Of a stretch of DNA of 64,000 bases, positions 17,558 to 26,541 are shown piece by piece. The position numbers and the translations under genes are program-made. Positions within the stretch are counted from its first letter, which is position 1. Each line of letters opens with the position of its first letter. The stretch lies in contig NZ_JAAALB010000002.1 in NCBI RefSeq assembly GCF_009905545.1, positions 248,001-312,000 of the forward strand, read 5' to 3'. A model generated the notes under the pieces. The model was not told where the DNA came from, ran no database searches, and worked only from the letters and a program-made list of their open reading frames with translations. This stretch comes from Cellulophaga sp. BC115SP (GTDB lineage: Bacteria; Bacteroidota; Bacteroidia; Cytophagales; Spirosomataceae).

Positions 17558-18727
17558 ATGAAAAATGTACTTTTAGGGTGTGCTTGTTTATCAATCATGT
17601 CTCTTTCTTCTGGATTCTCTTGCAAAACTAATGGAGGATTGGAACCTACTACAGAAAACGCTACCGCAGATACTCAACCAAAACTCAAATCTAATATCAT
17701 TGTCAATGACAAGGATGTTATCTGGGGAATGGACTTTCTTCCTAATGGAGACTTACTTTTTACAGAGAAACAAGGTAAATTTTACCGCTATTCAGGTGGA
17801 AAAACTACTGAACTTTCAGGAGCTCCAACGGATGTATTTGTAAAAGGACAGGGTGGTTTATTGGACTTAAGAGTTCATCCAAAATATGCTCAAAATGGTT
17901 GGATTTATGCGACTTATGTAAGTAAAGGCACTGGTGATGGATCACAATTAAATTTGATTCGCTTCAAACTTAACGGTGATGCTATTACGGGTACTGAAAA
18001 GATTTTTACAACTCCTGCTACCAACACCATGTACAATCACTACGGTAGTCGCATTGAGTTTGACAATAAAGGATTTTTGTTTTTATCAATCGGAGAAGGT
18101 GGTGCAACTAGCTACGGTGGTGCCGAATCACCGAACATGAATGCGCAGAATGTGACGATTCCTTGGGGAAAAGTACACCGTATGACCGACGATGGTAAAG
18201 TGCCTAGCGACAACCCTATTTTAGAAGGAAACTCTGCTCCTTCTACGGTTTATTCGTATGGTCACCGCAACCCACAAGGTTTGGCTTTTAATCCAACTAC
18301 ACAAGAAATTTGGGAATCAGAACACGGTCCTCGTGGCGGTGATGAAGTAAACGTTATCCAAAAAGGTAAAAACTACGGTTGGCCTGTGGTTTCTTATGGT
18401 ATCAACTACGACGGAAAAACGATTTCTAAAGCTCCTGCAAAAGAGGGTGTTACGCTTCCACAACATCAATACACTCCATCTATCGGAACTTGTGGTATCT
18501 CTTTTATTACAAGTGATAAATACAAAGGTTGGAAAGGAAGTTTGTTAGTTGGAGGTTTAGCATATCAATATTTGAGCCGTCTCGAAATTAAAGATGGCAA
18601 GGTGGTAAAAGAACAAAAACTATTGGAAAGCATCGGACGTGTACGTAACGTAAAACAAGGTCCAGATGGCTTGATTTATATTTCGGTAGAAGGTCCAGGA
18701 AGAATTATCCAGTTACTTCCAGAATAA
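17558..18727 (+). CDS. Soluble PQQ-dependent aldose/sorbosone-type dehydrogenase
   Basis: This 389-residue six-bladed propeller of the GSDH family probably oxidises aldoses in the periplasm with PQQ. The N-terminus is a signal peptide; a Cys at residue 22 (GFSC) may make it a lipoprotein, although the lipobox is weak. Family motifs are clear: DVIWGMDFLPNGDLLFTEK, YNHYGSRIEFD, YGHRNPQGLAF, SEHGPRGGDEVN and NYGWPVVSYG. Unlike the gene at 332 it has no cytochrome or PKD domain and so needs a separate electron acceptor. It has its own -7 box (17519-17526) and terminator (18793-18834). PQQ synthesis genes are not in this window. Confidence 0.9.
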   Translation: MKNVLLGCACLSIMSLSSGFSCKTNGGLEPTTENATADTQPKLKSNIIVNDKDVIWGMDFLPNGDLLFTEKQGKFYRYSGGKTTELSGAPTDVFVKGQGGLLDLRVHPKYAQNGWIYATYVSKGTGDGSQLNLIRFKLNGDAITGTEKIFTTPATNTMYNHYGSRIEFDNKGFLFLSIGEGGATSYGGAESPNMNAQNVTIPWGKVHRMTDDGKVPSDNPILEGNSAPSTVYSYGHRNPQGLAFNPTTQEIWESEHGPRGGDEVNVIQKGKNYGWPVVSYGINYDGKTISKAPAKEGVTLPQHQYTPSIGTCGISFITSDKYKGWKGSLLVGGLAYQYLSRLEIKDGKVVKEQKLLESIGRVRNVKQGPDGLIYISVEGPGRIIQLLPE

Positions 18728-18792
18728 TTTCGTCACTAATTTAGTGAGTTGATATTGAGTAAATTAGTGATTATTCCCCTGAGATATAGTAT

Positions 18793-18834
18793 AAAAAAAT
18801 GCGTTCGAAAAGCTCTTTTCGAACGCATTTTTTT
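18793..18834. terminator. Bidirectional intrinsic terminator
   Basis: A 14-bp perfect stem (ATGCGTTCGAAAAG with CTTTTCGAACGCAT, 18799-18828) has an A-run before it and a T-run after it. It serves the dehydrogenase gene on plus and the PL11 gene on minus. Confidence 0.9.
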
Positions 18835-18863
18835 ATATTATATGCTATGTCCGGCTCGGCTTA

Positions 18864-18887
18864 AGACACAAAGCATTGTGTCTCTAC
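18864..18887. repeat. Palindrome of the GTCTCTAC family (family C)
   Basis: AGACACAA-AGCA-TTGTGTCT followed by CTACT. Other members are at 36921-36944, 57257-57283 and 62083-62108. Confidence 0.55.
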
Positions 18888-18981
18888 TCGTAAAATTCAT
18901 TAAATTAAGCGTGACCCTCGGGTATTTAGCTACGCAAAATCACAATCCATTTTCAAATCAACACATCTTCAAATTTTCAAA

Positions 18982-20787
18982 TTACTTCGGTGCAACTTCG
19001 CCCAAATAAAAACTTGGATGTGGAGGTTGATTATAACCAGAGTTTTGCCACGCAATTGCCACACGGTATTGGGCATCGTGCATCAAAGTAGGCATTTTGT
19101 AGGTCGTTGGAATGGTAGTAGTAAAAATTCGTAATGCCGAGCTATCATTTTTTTTCAACACAACTTCCTCACGCCAATCTCCAAACAAATCTCCTGAAAC
19201 CGCTGGCGTAGCCTTTGTTCCATTGTTTGACGAACAACCCTCAGCAGTAAACAAGCGAACTAATTGTCCATTCTGGTAATCCCATTTATCTACATGATTA
19301 CCGTCCAATAACTCACGAGTTAAGTCACCATCCCACCAAACAGCGAAGTTCATCGAACGAGGTCTGGTAGCACTAATTTGATTGCCTTTACAGTCATAAA
19401 GTCCTCCTACTGAGCCCCAAACTTCATATCCATAATGCGTTGGATCAATATCCGAAGCCATACAGCGTCCAACATCCTTTCCTTCTCCAGATACACCCCA
19501 AATAGGTTTTCCTGTCAATAGATCTCTAAACTCCATGCCATATTCTCCATACTTAGCGGGTTCTTCATGGCATTGCCAAAGCTCTAAGCCTTTTATGGTT
19601 GGATCCATATCCGAAACATGCAGCGCATCGCCATGACCCAAGCCATTAGCATAAAAACTTTTACCATTTGAGGCAATAACAGATGACCCACTAATCACCT
19701 CTTGCTTTCCATCTCCATCCAAATCGGCAATACTCATCTGATGATTTCCCATACTTCTGTGAGCTTCGTTTCCAGCATCGTTGGAGTCAAAATTCCAACG
19801 CATTTTGATTTTTCCTTTTTCAAAATCCCAAGCAGTTCTAACCAAACGAGTATAATAGCCCCGTCCTGTAATCAGGCTTGGATGTTTACCGTCCAAATAT
19901 GCCACAGCAGAAATAAATCTATCCACTCGGTTGCCATACTTATCGCCCCAAGCTCCTACCTCTCCACGCTCAGGCGTGAATGGCACAGAATCAAGAATTT
20001 TTCCAGAAACTCCTTCAAAAACCGTCAAAAACTCAGGACCATCCAATACATATCCTGTTTCATTACGATAATCAGCCTTTGCATCTCCAATCACTTTTCC
20101 TATTGCATCTGTGGTTCCATCGGCAGTTTTACACGCAATTTCTGCCTTGCCATCACCATCAAAATCAAAAACCATAAACTGAGTATAATGGGCACCAGCT
20201 CTGATATTTTTACCTAAATCAACACGCCACAATTGCTTCCCGTCCATACGATATGCATCCAAATAGACATTGCCTGTATAGCCTTTTTGAGAATTATCCT
20301 TCGAGTTAGTTGGATCCCATTTCAGTACGATTTCATATTGCCCATCACCATCTAAATCTCCAACCGAACAATCCGATGCTGAATAGGTATAGGGTTTTCC
20401 GTCTGGAGTTGTACCTCCAGTAGGGATATTCAGTGGGATTTCAATAAAGTTTTGTGCTAATACTTTGGTAGAATAGGCTTTTTGTTCTTTGCCATTTAAT
20501 ACGGCTCTAACGCTGTATTCTTCAGATTCAACTCCGCTACTATCCACCCAGTTAGATATAGTTGAAATTGGGTTGGCATTCAGTTTTGTTTTGCCGCGAT
20601 AAAGATTAAATGCAAGATTTTTGGCGTCAGTACCAAGGATTCTCCAACTCAAAAAAACAGATTTGGGATTAGTACGCACTGCGACCAACCCTCTGTCTAA
20701 ATTTTCAAGTTGATATTGAGCCGTAATACCATGCGACATCAGTAACCCCATGGCAAAGGGTAATACTTTACTTACGATTTTTTTCAT
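18982..20787 (-). CDS. Rhamnogalacturonan lyase, polysaccharide lyase family 11
   Basis: This exported lyase cleaves the rhamnose-galacturonate backbone of pectin (RG-I) by beta-elimination. The signal peptide ends near residue 23 (HGITAQ). The beta-sandwich start (YQLENLDRGLVAVRT, VFLSWRILGTD, FNLYRG) and the eight-bladed propeller with repeated calcium-type DxDGDGxxE motifs (DLDGDGQYE, DFDGDGKAE, DLDGDGKQE) are diagnostic of the YesW/PL11 family. The 601-residue length is typical. The GH-like gene 20841-21902 lies 53 bp upstream on the same strand, so they are probably co-transcribed; the shared terminator is 18793-18834. Confidence 0.95.
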   Translation of the reverse strand: MKKIVSKVLPFAMGLLMSHGITAQYQLENLDRGLVAVRTNPKSVFLSWRILGTDAKNLAFNLYRGKTKLNANPISTISNWVDSSGVESEEYSVRAVLNGKEQKAYSTKVLAQNFIEIPLNIPTGGTTPDGKPYTYSASDCSVGDLDGDGQYEIVLKWDPTNSKDNSQKGYTGNVYLDAYRMDGKQLWRVDLGKNIRAGAHYTQFMVFDFDGDGKAEIACKTADGTTDAIGKVIGDAKADYRNETGYVLDGPEFLTVFEGVSGKILDSVPFTPERGEVGAWGDKYGNRVDRFISAVAYLDGKHPSLITGRGYYTRLVRTAWDFEKGKIKMRWNFDSNDAGNEAHRSMGNHQMSIADLDGDGKQEVISGSSVIASNGKSFYANGLGHGDALHVSDMDPTIKGLELWQCHEEPAKYGEYGMEFRDLLTGKPIWGVSGEGKDVGRCMASDIDPTHYGYEVWGSVGGLYDCKGNQISATRPRSMNFAVWWDGDLTRELLDGNHVDKWDYQNGQLVRLFTAEGCSSNNGTKATPAVSGDLFGDWREEVVLKKNDSSALRIFTTTIPTTYKMPTLMHDAQYRVAIAWQNSGYNQPPHPSFYLGEVAPK

Positions 20788-20840
20788 GAAATAAATCAGG
20801 TTTATTGGTAAAGAAATTAGTGAATATTAGTAGTAAAATT

Positions 20841-21902
20841 TTAGCTCAAACGGAAAATAAAACAACTAGACGTAGCATATTTCCCGCCTTGCATGGCAGT
20901 AAATAGATGGGTTGGCTTACCGTTTTGCATGAGTAATTGCGGGCGTTCAAATCTACCATATCGCTTAAGGTGCGAAGGTGCTGGTGGTTCGGTAATGTAG
21001 GCTTCAGCAGGGAGAAACGATACCGTAGGTTCGCTCCACTTTTTCCCATTTTTAGACTCCATAAATAAACCTACCTCATGGTTGTAATACCCCATATCAC
21101 GGGTAAGCATTTTGAATTTCCCCTTTTCTAAATAAGTAAAAGCATCCTCAACTTGAGCATTATTACCTTTTCTCGAAAAATCCACAATAGGGTTTCCTTT
21201 ATACTTTTGATAAGGACCCATAAGGTTTTTGGCTATCGCTAAACCGTACTTTCGATTTCCTCGAATAGCACCTTGGGCTTCTTGGTATTCTTTCGTATTC
21301 CAAGATTTGTAATACAACCAATATTCCCCATTGGGATGTTTGATAAAAGAGGGATTCGTAGTGCAATGGTCATCCCAAGCACCTTCAGCACCCGCTTCTA
21401 ACAGCGGTTTGTCATAGCGAGTCCAAGGCCCGTCGAGACTTGGCGCTGTGGCAATACCAATACGCTTAGTGTCTGTTTTACCATTGGAATTACCCATGTA
21501 AAACAAACAATATTGATTATCAACAAATTGAATATGAGGATTATGACAAGTAGTAGCGTCCCAATATCCTTCGCCTCTTGGGGCAAGGATAGTACCTATC
21601 ACTTGAAAAGGAGCAGTCGGTGAATCAGCAACAGCATGAGCGATTTCGGATTTGTGAATCCATCCACCCATTTTGTATTTTTCTGGCCATCTCGAAAAGA
21701 AAACATGTACTTTACCATCTGGAGCTATTATCGGCGAAGCACACCAAACGTAATATCCTTCTATTTCCAATCGACGACCAATTGGTTCAAGATGCTTAAC
21801 AAAATCGGATAAAGGCAAAACCTTCGTTTTGGGTTTTCCAAAGCTAAATGTAGTCAATGGCAAGACTCCCAAAGAAGCCAAAAAGGTTCTTCTAGAAAGC
21901 AT
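20841..21902 (-). CDS. Tat-type exported five-bladed-propeller glycosidase (GH43-like)
   Basis: The start is the ATG at 21902, giving MLSRRTFLASLGVLPL, a twin-arginine signal (S-R-R-x-F-L); the longer frame would need a TTG start. The 353-residue product has repeated blades typical of the GH43/GH32/GH117 propeller superfamily: WCASPIIAPDGKVHVFFSRW, CHNPHIQFVDNQYCLFYMG, TNPSFIKHPNGEYWLYYKS and QVEDAFTYLEKGKFKML. The E in QVEDAF sits where the acid or pKa-modulating residue is expected. The exact family is unsure. With the PL11 lyase downstream by 53 bp, a role in pectin side-chain removal is the best guess. Tat export suggests that it folds before crossing the membrane. Confidence 0.65.
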   Translation of the reverse strand: MLSRRTFLASLGVLPLTTFSFGKPKTKVLPLSDFVKHLEPIGRRLEIEGYYVWCASPIIAPDGKVHVFFSRWPEKYKMGGWIHKSEIAHAVADSPTAPFQVIGTILAPRGEGYWDATTCHNPHIQFVDNQYCLFYMGNSNGKTDTKRIGIATAPSLDGPWTRYDKPLLEAGAEGAWDDHCTTNPSFIKHPNGEYWLYYKSWNTKEYQEAQGAIRGNRKYGLAIAKNLMGPYQKYKGNPIVDFSRKGNNAQVEDAFTYLEKGKFKMLTRDMGYYNHEVGLFMESKNGKKWSEPTVSFLPAEAYITEPPAPSHLKRYGRFERPQLLMQNGKPTHLFTAMQGGKYATSSCFIFRLS

Positions 21903-22235
21903 ACTGTTTAGAGATAATATCAATTTTTAGATCAGGAAATGATTAGTGCTGAATTGAGAATTATGTCTTTGAGGTAAAATTGATATAGTGGCAACTCTTA
22001 CAGTTGCGGCATTCAAAATGGCAATTACCTAATTCATGACTCATAATTCTGCACTAACTTACATTAACGTTATTCGGTAGAAATATCACTGTGTTTACAA
22101 GATTTCTTAGATCTCTAAACCAAATAAAACTAACGAATAACGCTATATAACCTAAAAGATTCAATTGGTATATTTCTACTAAGTAACGTCTTAATTAGAA
22201 GATTTTTTCAGAAAGTAAATATCATTTACTATTCC
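21903..22235. other. Intergenic region with alternative long-range dyads
   Basis: No gene is seen. AACGTTATTCGGTAGAAATA (22066-22085) can pair imperfectly with 22171-22190, and its part CGTTATTCG pairs perfectly with CGAATAACG at 22134-22142. The two foldings exclude each other, so a regulatory leader is possible but unproven. Confidence 0.3.
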
Positions 22236-22736
22236 TTAGTCATGCTTCTGTGAACTTAATTTATCGACAGGATAGCCTTTTGCTTTACATCTGGCGATAA
22301 TATCATCCAACTGTTTTTGTGGCATAGTCTTTTGACGACTCATGATAAACAAAAATTTGTACTCTGGATGTCCCACTACCACATAAGAATAATCTTCGGG
22401 GAGTTCGATAATCCAATAATCCACTCGATATGGCCATAAAAATTGTGCTTCGAGCTTAGCGTTATTGGTATTCGCAACAGGAAAAACTTTAGATTTTACT
22501 GAGTGGACTTCCTCATCATTCCCTTTTTTATAAGTGGTTACTACATCGAAATACCCTTTCGTATTGAGGGAATAATATCCAGTGGTTTCACGGGTATTGC
22601 GGTCAAACATGGTGGGTAAAGAGTAAAGTGAATACCAGACACCACAATAGCGTCTTAAATCAACTTTCTCGACCGTGGCATTCGGTACAAAATTGGTTTT
22701 CATCAAAAACAAAGTAAAGGCAAGTATGTATTTCAT
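22236..22736 (-). CDS. Bacterial lipocalin (Blc-like)
   Basis: This 166-residue beta-barrel lipid-binding protein has an N-terminal signal of about 20 residues. Its N-terminal Y-C-G-V-W-Y motif is the lipocalin G-x-W signature. YWIIELPEDYSYVVVGHP and the KFLFIMSRQ strand match the Blc family, which carries lysophospholipids or fatty acids and maintains membranes under stress. No lipobox cysteine is present, so it is probably a soluble periplasmic form. The C-terminal helix (QLDDIIARCKAKGYPVDKL) is as in Blc. It is monocistronic. Confidence 0.85.
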   Translation of the reverse strand: MKYILAFTLFLMKTNFVPNATVEKVDLRRYCGVWYSLYSLPTMFDRNTRETTGYYSLNTKGYFDVVTTYKKGNDEEVHSVKSKVFPVANTNNAKLEAQFLWPYRVDYWIIELPEDYSYVVVGHPEYKFLFIMSRQKTMPQKQLDDIIARCKAKGYPVDKLSSQKHD

Positions 22737-22839
22737 AAGTTTCTCGTTTGGGAAAAATACGAAAAACTTAGCCTTTTAGATTTTGAATTGCTTCAAACCT
22801 CTTATCATTTATCAATTTTTTAGAATATTTTTTACAGTA

Positions 22840-24276
22840 CTAATCAAAAAACTCATTATGAAAATTAACTAAAAATACCTCATGTGTAGCACGTGTAATG
22901 CCCGTATACAACCATCGTACAAAATCCTCATTGATTTGTTCGTCAGTCAAATAGCCTTGTTCTACAAACACAGCATTCCACTGACCACCTTGCGATTTAT
23001 GGCAAGTGAGTGCATAGGCAAACTTTACTTGTAGTGCATTGAGATAGGGGTCTTTACGAATTTCGGCAATACGGTCTTTTTTGTTGGTAATATGCTCATA
23101 ATCCAAGGCTACAGAGTCGTAAAGCGCTTTACTTTCATCTTTGTTCAAAGAAGGATTATTGGAATACAAGGTACTTAACAATACTTTCGCTTCAATTTCG
23201 GGATGGTCTTCATAATCGAGCAAACGCAAGTAAAGCGTTGCAAAGCGAAAACCGTGCATTTCTTCTACGCCTCGGATTTTCATAACCTCTACAAAATCGC
23301 CATTGGCCAAAAATCCCGCTGGGGAGTCATCTCCCAACCAGTGATAATTATTTCTTACAATCATCAACAAGTCTCCTACTGAAAGCTCATCATCCAAGGC
23401 AAAAATTTGTTGGCGAATATAGCGGTTGTAGAGAACAGCAGTTTTATTGGAACGAGTCAGAATAATCGTGTTTTCACGACCAAATTTACGATAGGCATAG
23501 TTCAGTCCGTCTTCCAGCTTTTCACCAGTCATTTTATAAAAATCTCTAAATCCTTTAGTTACAAAAGAGATTTTTGGTTTGTTGGTACTAAGCGTACTAC
23601 GCAATTGGGTAGCATTATACAAAATTCCTGATTCAGCATCCTGACGCATTACCTCGGTAAGTTCTTGCTCCAAAACACCCAAGTGAAACTGTCCTTCCAT
23701 ATAAACTTTTTCCAGCGCAGGCGACATAAACTTTCCTACGGGCGGTAACTGTGCGGTATCCCCAACAAAAATAATTTTGTTCCCATTATAATCTAACTCT
23801 GGGTGCGTAAACACATATTCCATTAAATCGGTGAGCAAACCCGCAGTGCCAAACTCGGCATCATCCGAAATCATTGAGGATTCATCGATGATAAAAATGG
23901 TATTGGTGGCGTAATTATTTTGACGCTGAAACTCTAAGCTACCTGTATATTGGTTGGCAACTTGGCGATAAATCTTCTTGTGAATCGTTAAGGCAGTCTT
24001 TTTCGAATAATTGGACATTACCTTTGCGGCACGACCTGTTGGTGCCAACAAAACAGATTTATAACCAAATTTGGGCAATACCTTAATTATTGTCGAAATC
24101 ACCGTGGTTTTCCCTGTACCTGCATATCCTTTTAGCAAAAAACATAAAGGACCAAAATCATCAGTATTGAGGATAAACTTTTCCATTTTCTGAAAAAGCT
24201 CAACCTGCCCTACCGTTGGTTCAAAGGGGAATTTTTGTCTTAATAAAAACGAAGGTGTTTTTTGTTCTTCTGCCAC
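22840..24276 (-). CDS. RecD-like ATP-dependent DNA helicase
   Basis: This superfamily 1B helicase of 478 residues has Walker A GYAGTGKTT (about residues 49-57), GRAAKVMSNY (motif Ia), Walker B IIDESSM, GDTAQLPPVG (motif III), and a C-terminal UvrD_C_2 domain with FAYALTCHKSQG and YTGITRATHEVFLV (motifs V and VI). It lacks the N-terminal domain of RecD2 and resembles the short RecD/Dda-type helicases conserved in Bacteroidota, which probably act in repair or replication restart. The start codon is GTG at 24276, giving MAEEQKTPSF; no in-frame ATG fits better. It probably follows the class IV aminotransferase gene in the same direction (56 bp). Confidence 0.85.
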   Translation of the reverse strand: MAEEQKTPSFLLRQKFPFEPTVGQVELFQKMEKFILNTDDFGPLCFLLKGYAGTGKTTVISTIIKVLPKFGYKSVLLAPTGRAAKVMSNYSKKTALTIHKKIYRQVANQYTGSLEFQRQNNYATNTIFIIDESSMISDDAEFGTAGLLTDLMEYVFTHPELDYNGNKIIFVGDTAQLPPVGKFMSPALEKVYMEGQFHLGVLEQELTEVMRQDAESGILYNATQLRSTLSTNKPKISFVTKGFRDFYKMTGEKLEDGLNYAYRKFGRENTIILTRSNKTAVLYNRYIRQQIFALDDELSVGDLLMIVRNNYHWLGDDSPAGFLANGDFVEVMKIRGVEEMHGFRFATLYLRLLDYEDHPEIEAKVLLSTLYSNNPSLNKDESKALYDSVALDYEHITNKKDRIAEIRKDPYLNALQVKFAYALTCHKSQGGQWNAVFVEQGYLTDEQINEDFVRWLYTGITRATHEVFLVNFHNEFFD

Positions 24277-24332
24277 GGCAATTATTGAATGAGTTGTGAG
24301 GGAGTAATTGAGTAAATTGTGATGTTAAAGCG

Positions 24333-24914
24333 CTAAAGAATGATTGCATCTTGATATGATAAATCTCTGAAAGTATTGATTAAACAGACTTTCTCAAAAT
24401 GTTTCAGGTCTTCAATCTTTATCGCTTTTTCTTTTATTTGATGCGTATCCAACAAATATTGTCGTTTTGTTCCTTTTAATAATGGAGTATTAGGCGTAAA
24501 CCACTGTTTTCCATCCCAGAATGCCAAGTTCGCGATAGTAGCATCTGAAATCCATCCATTCTGAGTAATGATCAACTCATCCGCTTCAGAGTTGTCTTGT
24601 AGTAGTTGTGTAAAAACACTTCTTTCAAGCCATTTGATAGCATAATCGATAGGAGGCGCTTCTACTACTTTTATTTTCTGAATATTTTTCCACTGGTATG
24701 GAATAAACTGTATCTCCTCTATTTCTTGTTGATACACTACTCTACAACGTACAATACCGCTCTGATGTTCTGATGGGATCATCAGCATTGACGCTAAATC
24801 TATGACGTTTTTGCACTGCCAAAGTTGCTTTCGGGCGGCGTTCATGCGTGCTTGATGGTAAGATAATTGTAAAATCTTTCCATCTTGTATCTGTATGGTT
24901 TCTAAAATTCTCAT
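24333..24914 (-). CDS. Aminotransferase class IV (aminodeoxychorismate lyase-like)
   Basis: I start it at the ATG at 24914 (MRILETIQIQDGKILQL). The longer frame runs into the divergent gene at 24986. The 193-residue product is a short fold-type IV PLP enzyme: LSYHQARMNAARKQL near the N-terminus, the VAEAPPIDYAIKWL-like segment with a probable PLP lysine, then ADELIITQNGWISDATIANLAFWDG and TPNTPLLKGTKRQYLL, the PabC/IlvE cofactor-binding signature. Its size and motifs suggest the PabC group, which releases 4-aminobenzoate for folate, but branched-chain or D-amino acid transferase activity cannot be excluded. Confidence 0.75.
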   Translation of the reverse strand: MRILETIQIQDGKILQLSYHQARMNAARKQLWQCKNVIDLASMLMIPSEHQSGIVRCRVVYQQEIEEIQFIPYQWKNIQKIKVVEAPPIDYAIKWLERSVFTQLLQDNSEADELIITQNGWISDATIANLAFWDGKQWFTPNTPLLKGTKRQYLLDTHQIKEKAIKIEDLKHFEKVCLINTFRDLSYQDAIIL

Positions 24915-24985
24915 ATTCTTCTGTAAATTTAAACTACTTTTTTTAAATAGATATTCCAGATTTTGCATAAATAATTGATTCAAAA

Positions 24986-25468
24986 ATGAAAACCTTAGAT
25001 GATTTGCTAGTCTTGGGCGACCCTCGACTTTATGAGATATGTCAAGAAGTGACAAAAGAAGAATTACCCTTCGTAAAAGAATGGGTTGAAGACCTACATA
25101 ATGTCATGAAGGAAATCCGAGAAAAGTACAATTTTGGTAGAGCTATTGCGGCGCCACAATTAGGCATTATGAAAAGGGTAATTTATATGAATATTGACAA
25201 ACCCGTAGTTTTTATCAACCCTGTGTTAGAAAATCTCAGTGAAGAACAATTTGAACTCTGGGATGACTGCATGAGTTTCCCTCGTTTGTTAGTAAAAGTA
25301 ATGCGACATAAAAGTCTCACGATTCGTTATTTAGACGAAAATTGGCAGGAGCAAATTTGGGATATGCAAGGTGATTTATCAGAACTGCTCCAGCATGAAT
25401 ATGATCATTTAGATGGTATTTTATGTACGATGAGGGCTATCGATAACAAGTCTTTTAAATGGAGATAA
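24986..25468 (+). CDS. Peptide deformylase-like protein with a variant active-site motif
   Basis: Deformylases remove the formyl group from nascent proteins with an Fe(II) ion. Motif 1 is AIAAPQLG (canonical GxGxAAPQ, here shifted to RAIAAPQ). Motif 3 H137-E-Y-D-H141-LDG is canonical. Motif 2, normally EGCLS, reads D93-D94-C95-M-S: the metal-binding Cys is present but the preceding Glu and Gly are replaced. At 160 residues it has a shortened C-terminus. It may be a working but divergent enzyme or a paralogue with another substrate. It is transcribed divergently from the class IV aminotransferase gene and no partner (fmt) adjoins it. Confidence 0.75.
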   Translation: MKTLDDLLVLGDPRLYEICQEVTKEELPFVKEWVEDLHNVMKEIREKYNFGRAIAAPQLGIMKRVIYMNIDKPVVFINPVLENLSEEQFELWDDCMSFPRLLVKVMRHKSLTIRYLDENWQEQIWDMQGDLSELLQHEYDHLDGILCTMRAIDNKSFKWR

Positions 25469-25566
25469 ATATGAGTGCTGAATTGTGAGTTTTGAGTGTA
25501 TTTTTTTGATTACTAATGTTTTATCTCATAATTTATCCAACTTAATTCTGCAAGATTATTTGAGTA

Positions 25567-25731
25567 TTAATGCAAAATAAAATTGCATTAATATGCTGTA
25601 AGCTATAAGCCGTAGGCATTAGGTAAAAATTGTATTCATGATTTTGTTAGAAATACTTTTTGCCTATGGCATATAGCTTAATGCCTATTGCGGGTAAAAT
25701 TATTTTAATTTTGCCCACTAACTTAAGTAAT
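25567..25731. repeat. Dispersed repeat family A, copy 1
   Basis: It opens with hairpin TTAATGCAA (25567-25575) / TTGCATTAA (25583-25591). Imperfect arms TAAGCTATAAGCCGTAGG and CCTATGGCATATAGCTTA follow, and it closes with GGGTAAAATTATTTTAATTT followed by TGCCC, itself a stem-loop. The copy at 52108-52265 has the same order and 41624-41761 lacks the first hairpin. It lies in the 25469-25803 gap, in which I see no gene. Confidence 0.75.
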
Positions 25732-25803
25732 CGTGGTAAATTGTGAGTTGGCCTTGCCCAAAATGTTAAATTCACATTCAGATAACTTTTGACATGACTT
25801 TCG

Positions 25804-26541
25804 ATGAAATATATTCTTTCCTTTCCCATTTTTAATCAAAACACTCAAAACTTCAAGGCACTGTTGGCACTGGCTTGGGGCTTTTTCCCTTTTATTACAG
25901 CCTTACTTTTTGTCGATTCTCCTTGGTTTGCCCAAAATATATTTGACGGCAGATATCTAGCTGATATACTGACACTTGGTTATTTTGGATTACTTTTCAA
26001 ACACAGCGATGCTCATTTGCGAAAGTTACTTTTCGTTATGATTTTTTTGTCCTATTTAGGGGAATTAATTTTCTGCAATGGCGCAGGAATGTATGATTAT
26101 CGTACGCCTTATGTACCTTTTTATGTGCCATTTGGTCATAGCATCGTATATGCCACAGGTTATATCTTCGCACACACATCATGGGCTGCTCGTTATGACA
26201 AGGTATTAAGACCTATTTTCATTGTATTTTATGCACTAGTATTTGTAGCGGTTGGTTATGGTTGGAACGACCATTTTTCATTGCTATTTGGTCTGTTATT
26301 TTTTGTATTGGTCAGACGAAAAAGATGGCAGAATGTGTATTTTTTCATTGGAATAGCGGTTTTTACGACTGAACTCATTGGTACATATTACAACTGTTGG
26401 ATTTGGCGTCCCTACACTTATGGAGGATTAGCTACAGCCAACCCTCCTTTGGGAGCAGTATTTTTTTATGGTGGCGGAGATGTACTTTTGGATAAAATTG
26501 TTTGGTATTATGAACGAAGAATACAGCCTGTATTAACCTAA
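25804..26541 (+). CDS. Multi-pass membrane protein of unknown function
   Basis: This 245-residue protein has about seven hydrophobic segments (for example ALLALAWGFFPFITALLFV and FHSLLFGLLFFVLV-like stretches) and short loops. The conserved-looking loops are MYDYRTPYVPFYVPFGHS and TYYNCWIWRPYTYGG, rich in Tyr, Pro and Trp. I do not recognise a family. It ends 4 bp inside the converging AlkB-like gene. No operon partner is visible. Confidence 0.6.
   Translation: MKYILSFPIFNQNTQNFKALLALAWGFFPFITALLFVDSPWFAQNIFDGRYLADILTLGYFGLLFKHSDAHLRKLLFVMIFLSYLGELIFCNGAGMYDYRTPYVPFYVPFGHSIVYATGYIFAHTSWAARYDKVLRPIFIVFYALVFVAVGYGWNDHFSLLFGLLFFVLVRRKRWQNVYFFIGIAVFTTELIGTYYNCWIWRPYTYGGLATANPPLGAVFFYGGGDVLLDKIVWYYERRIQPVLT

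Noticed and set aside
19702-20217. Plus-strand frame of 171 codons inside the PL11 gene
   Set aside because: Antisense to a certain PL11 lyase gene; its translation has no recognisable motif.
25567-25731. Repeat family A as a CRISPR array or insertion sequence
   Set aside because: Copies are about 10-16 kb apart with no regular spacers, and no transposase frame lies in or beside them.
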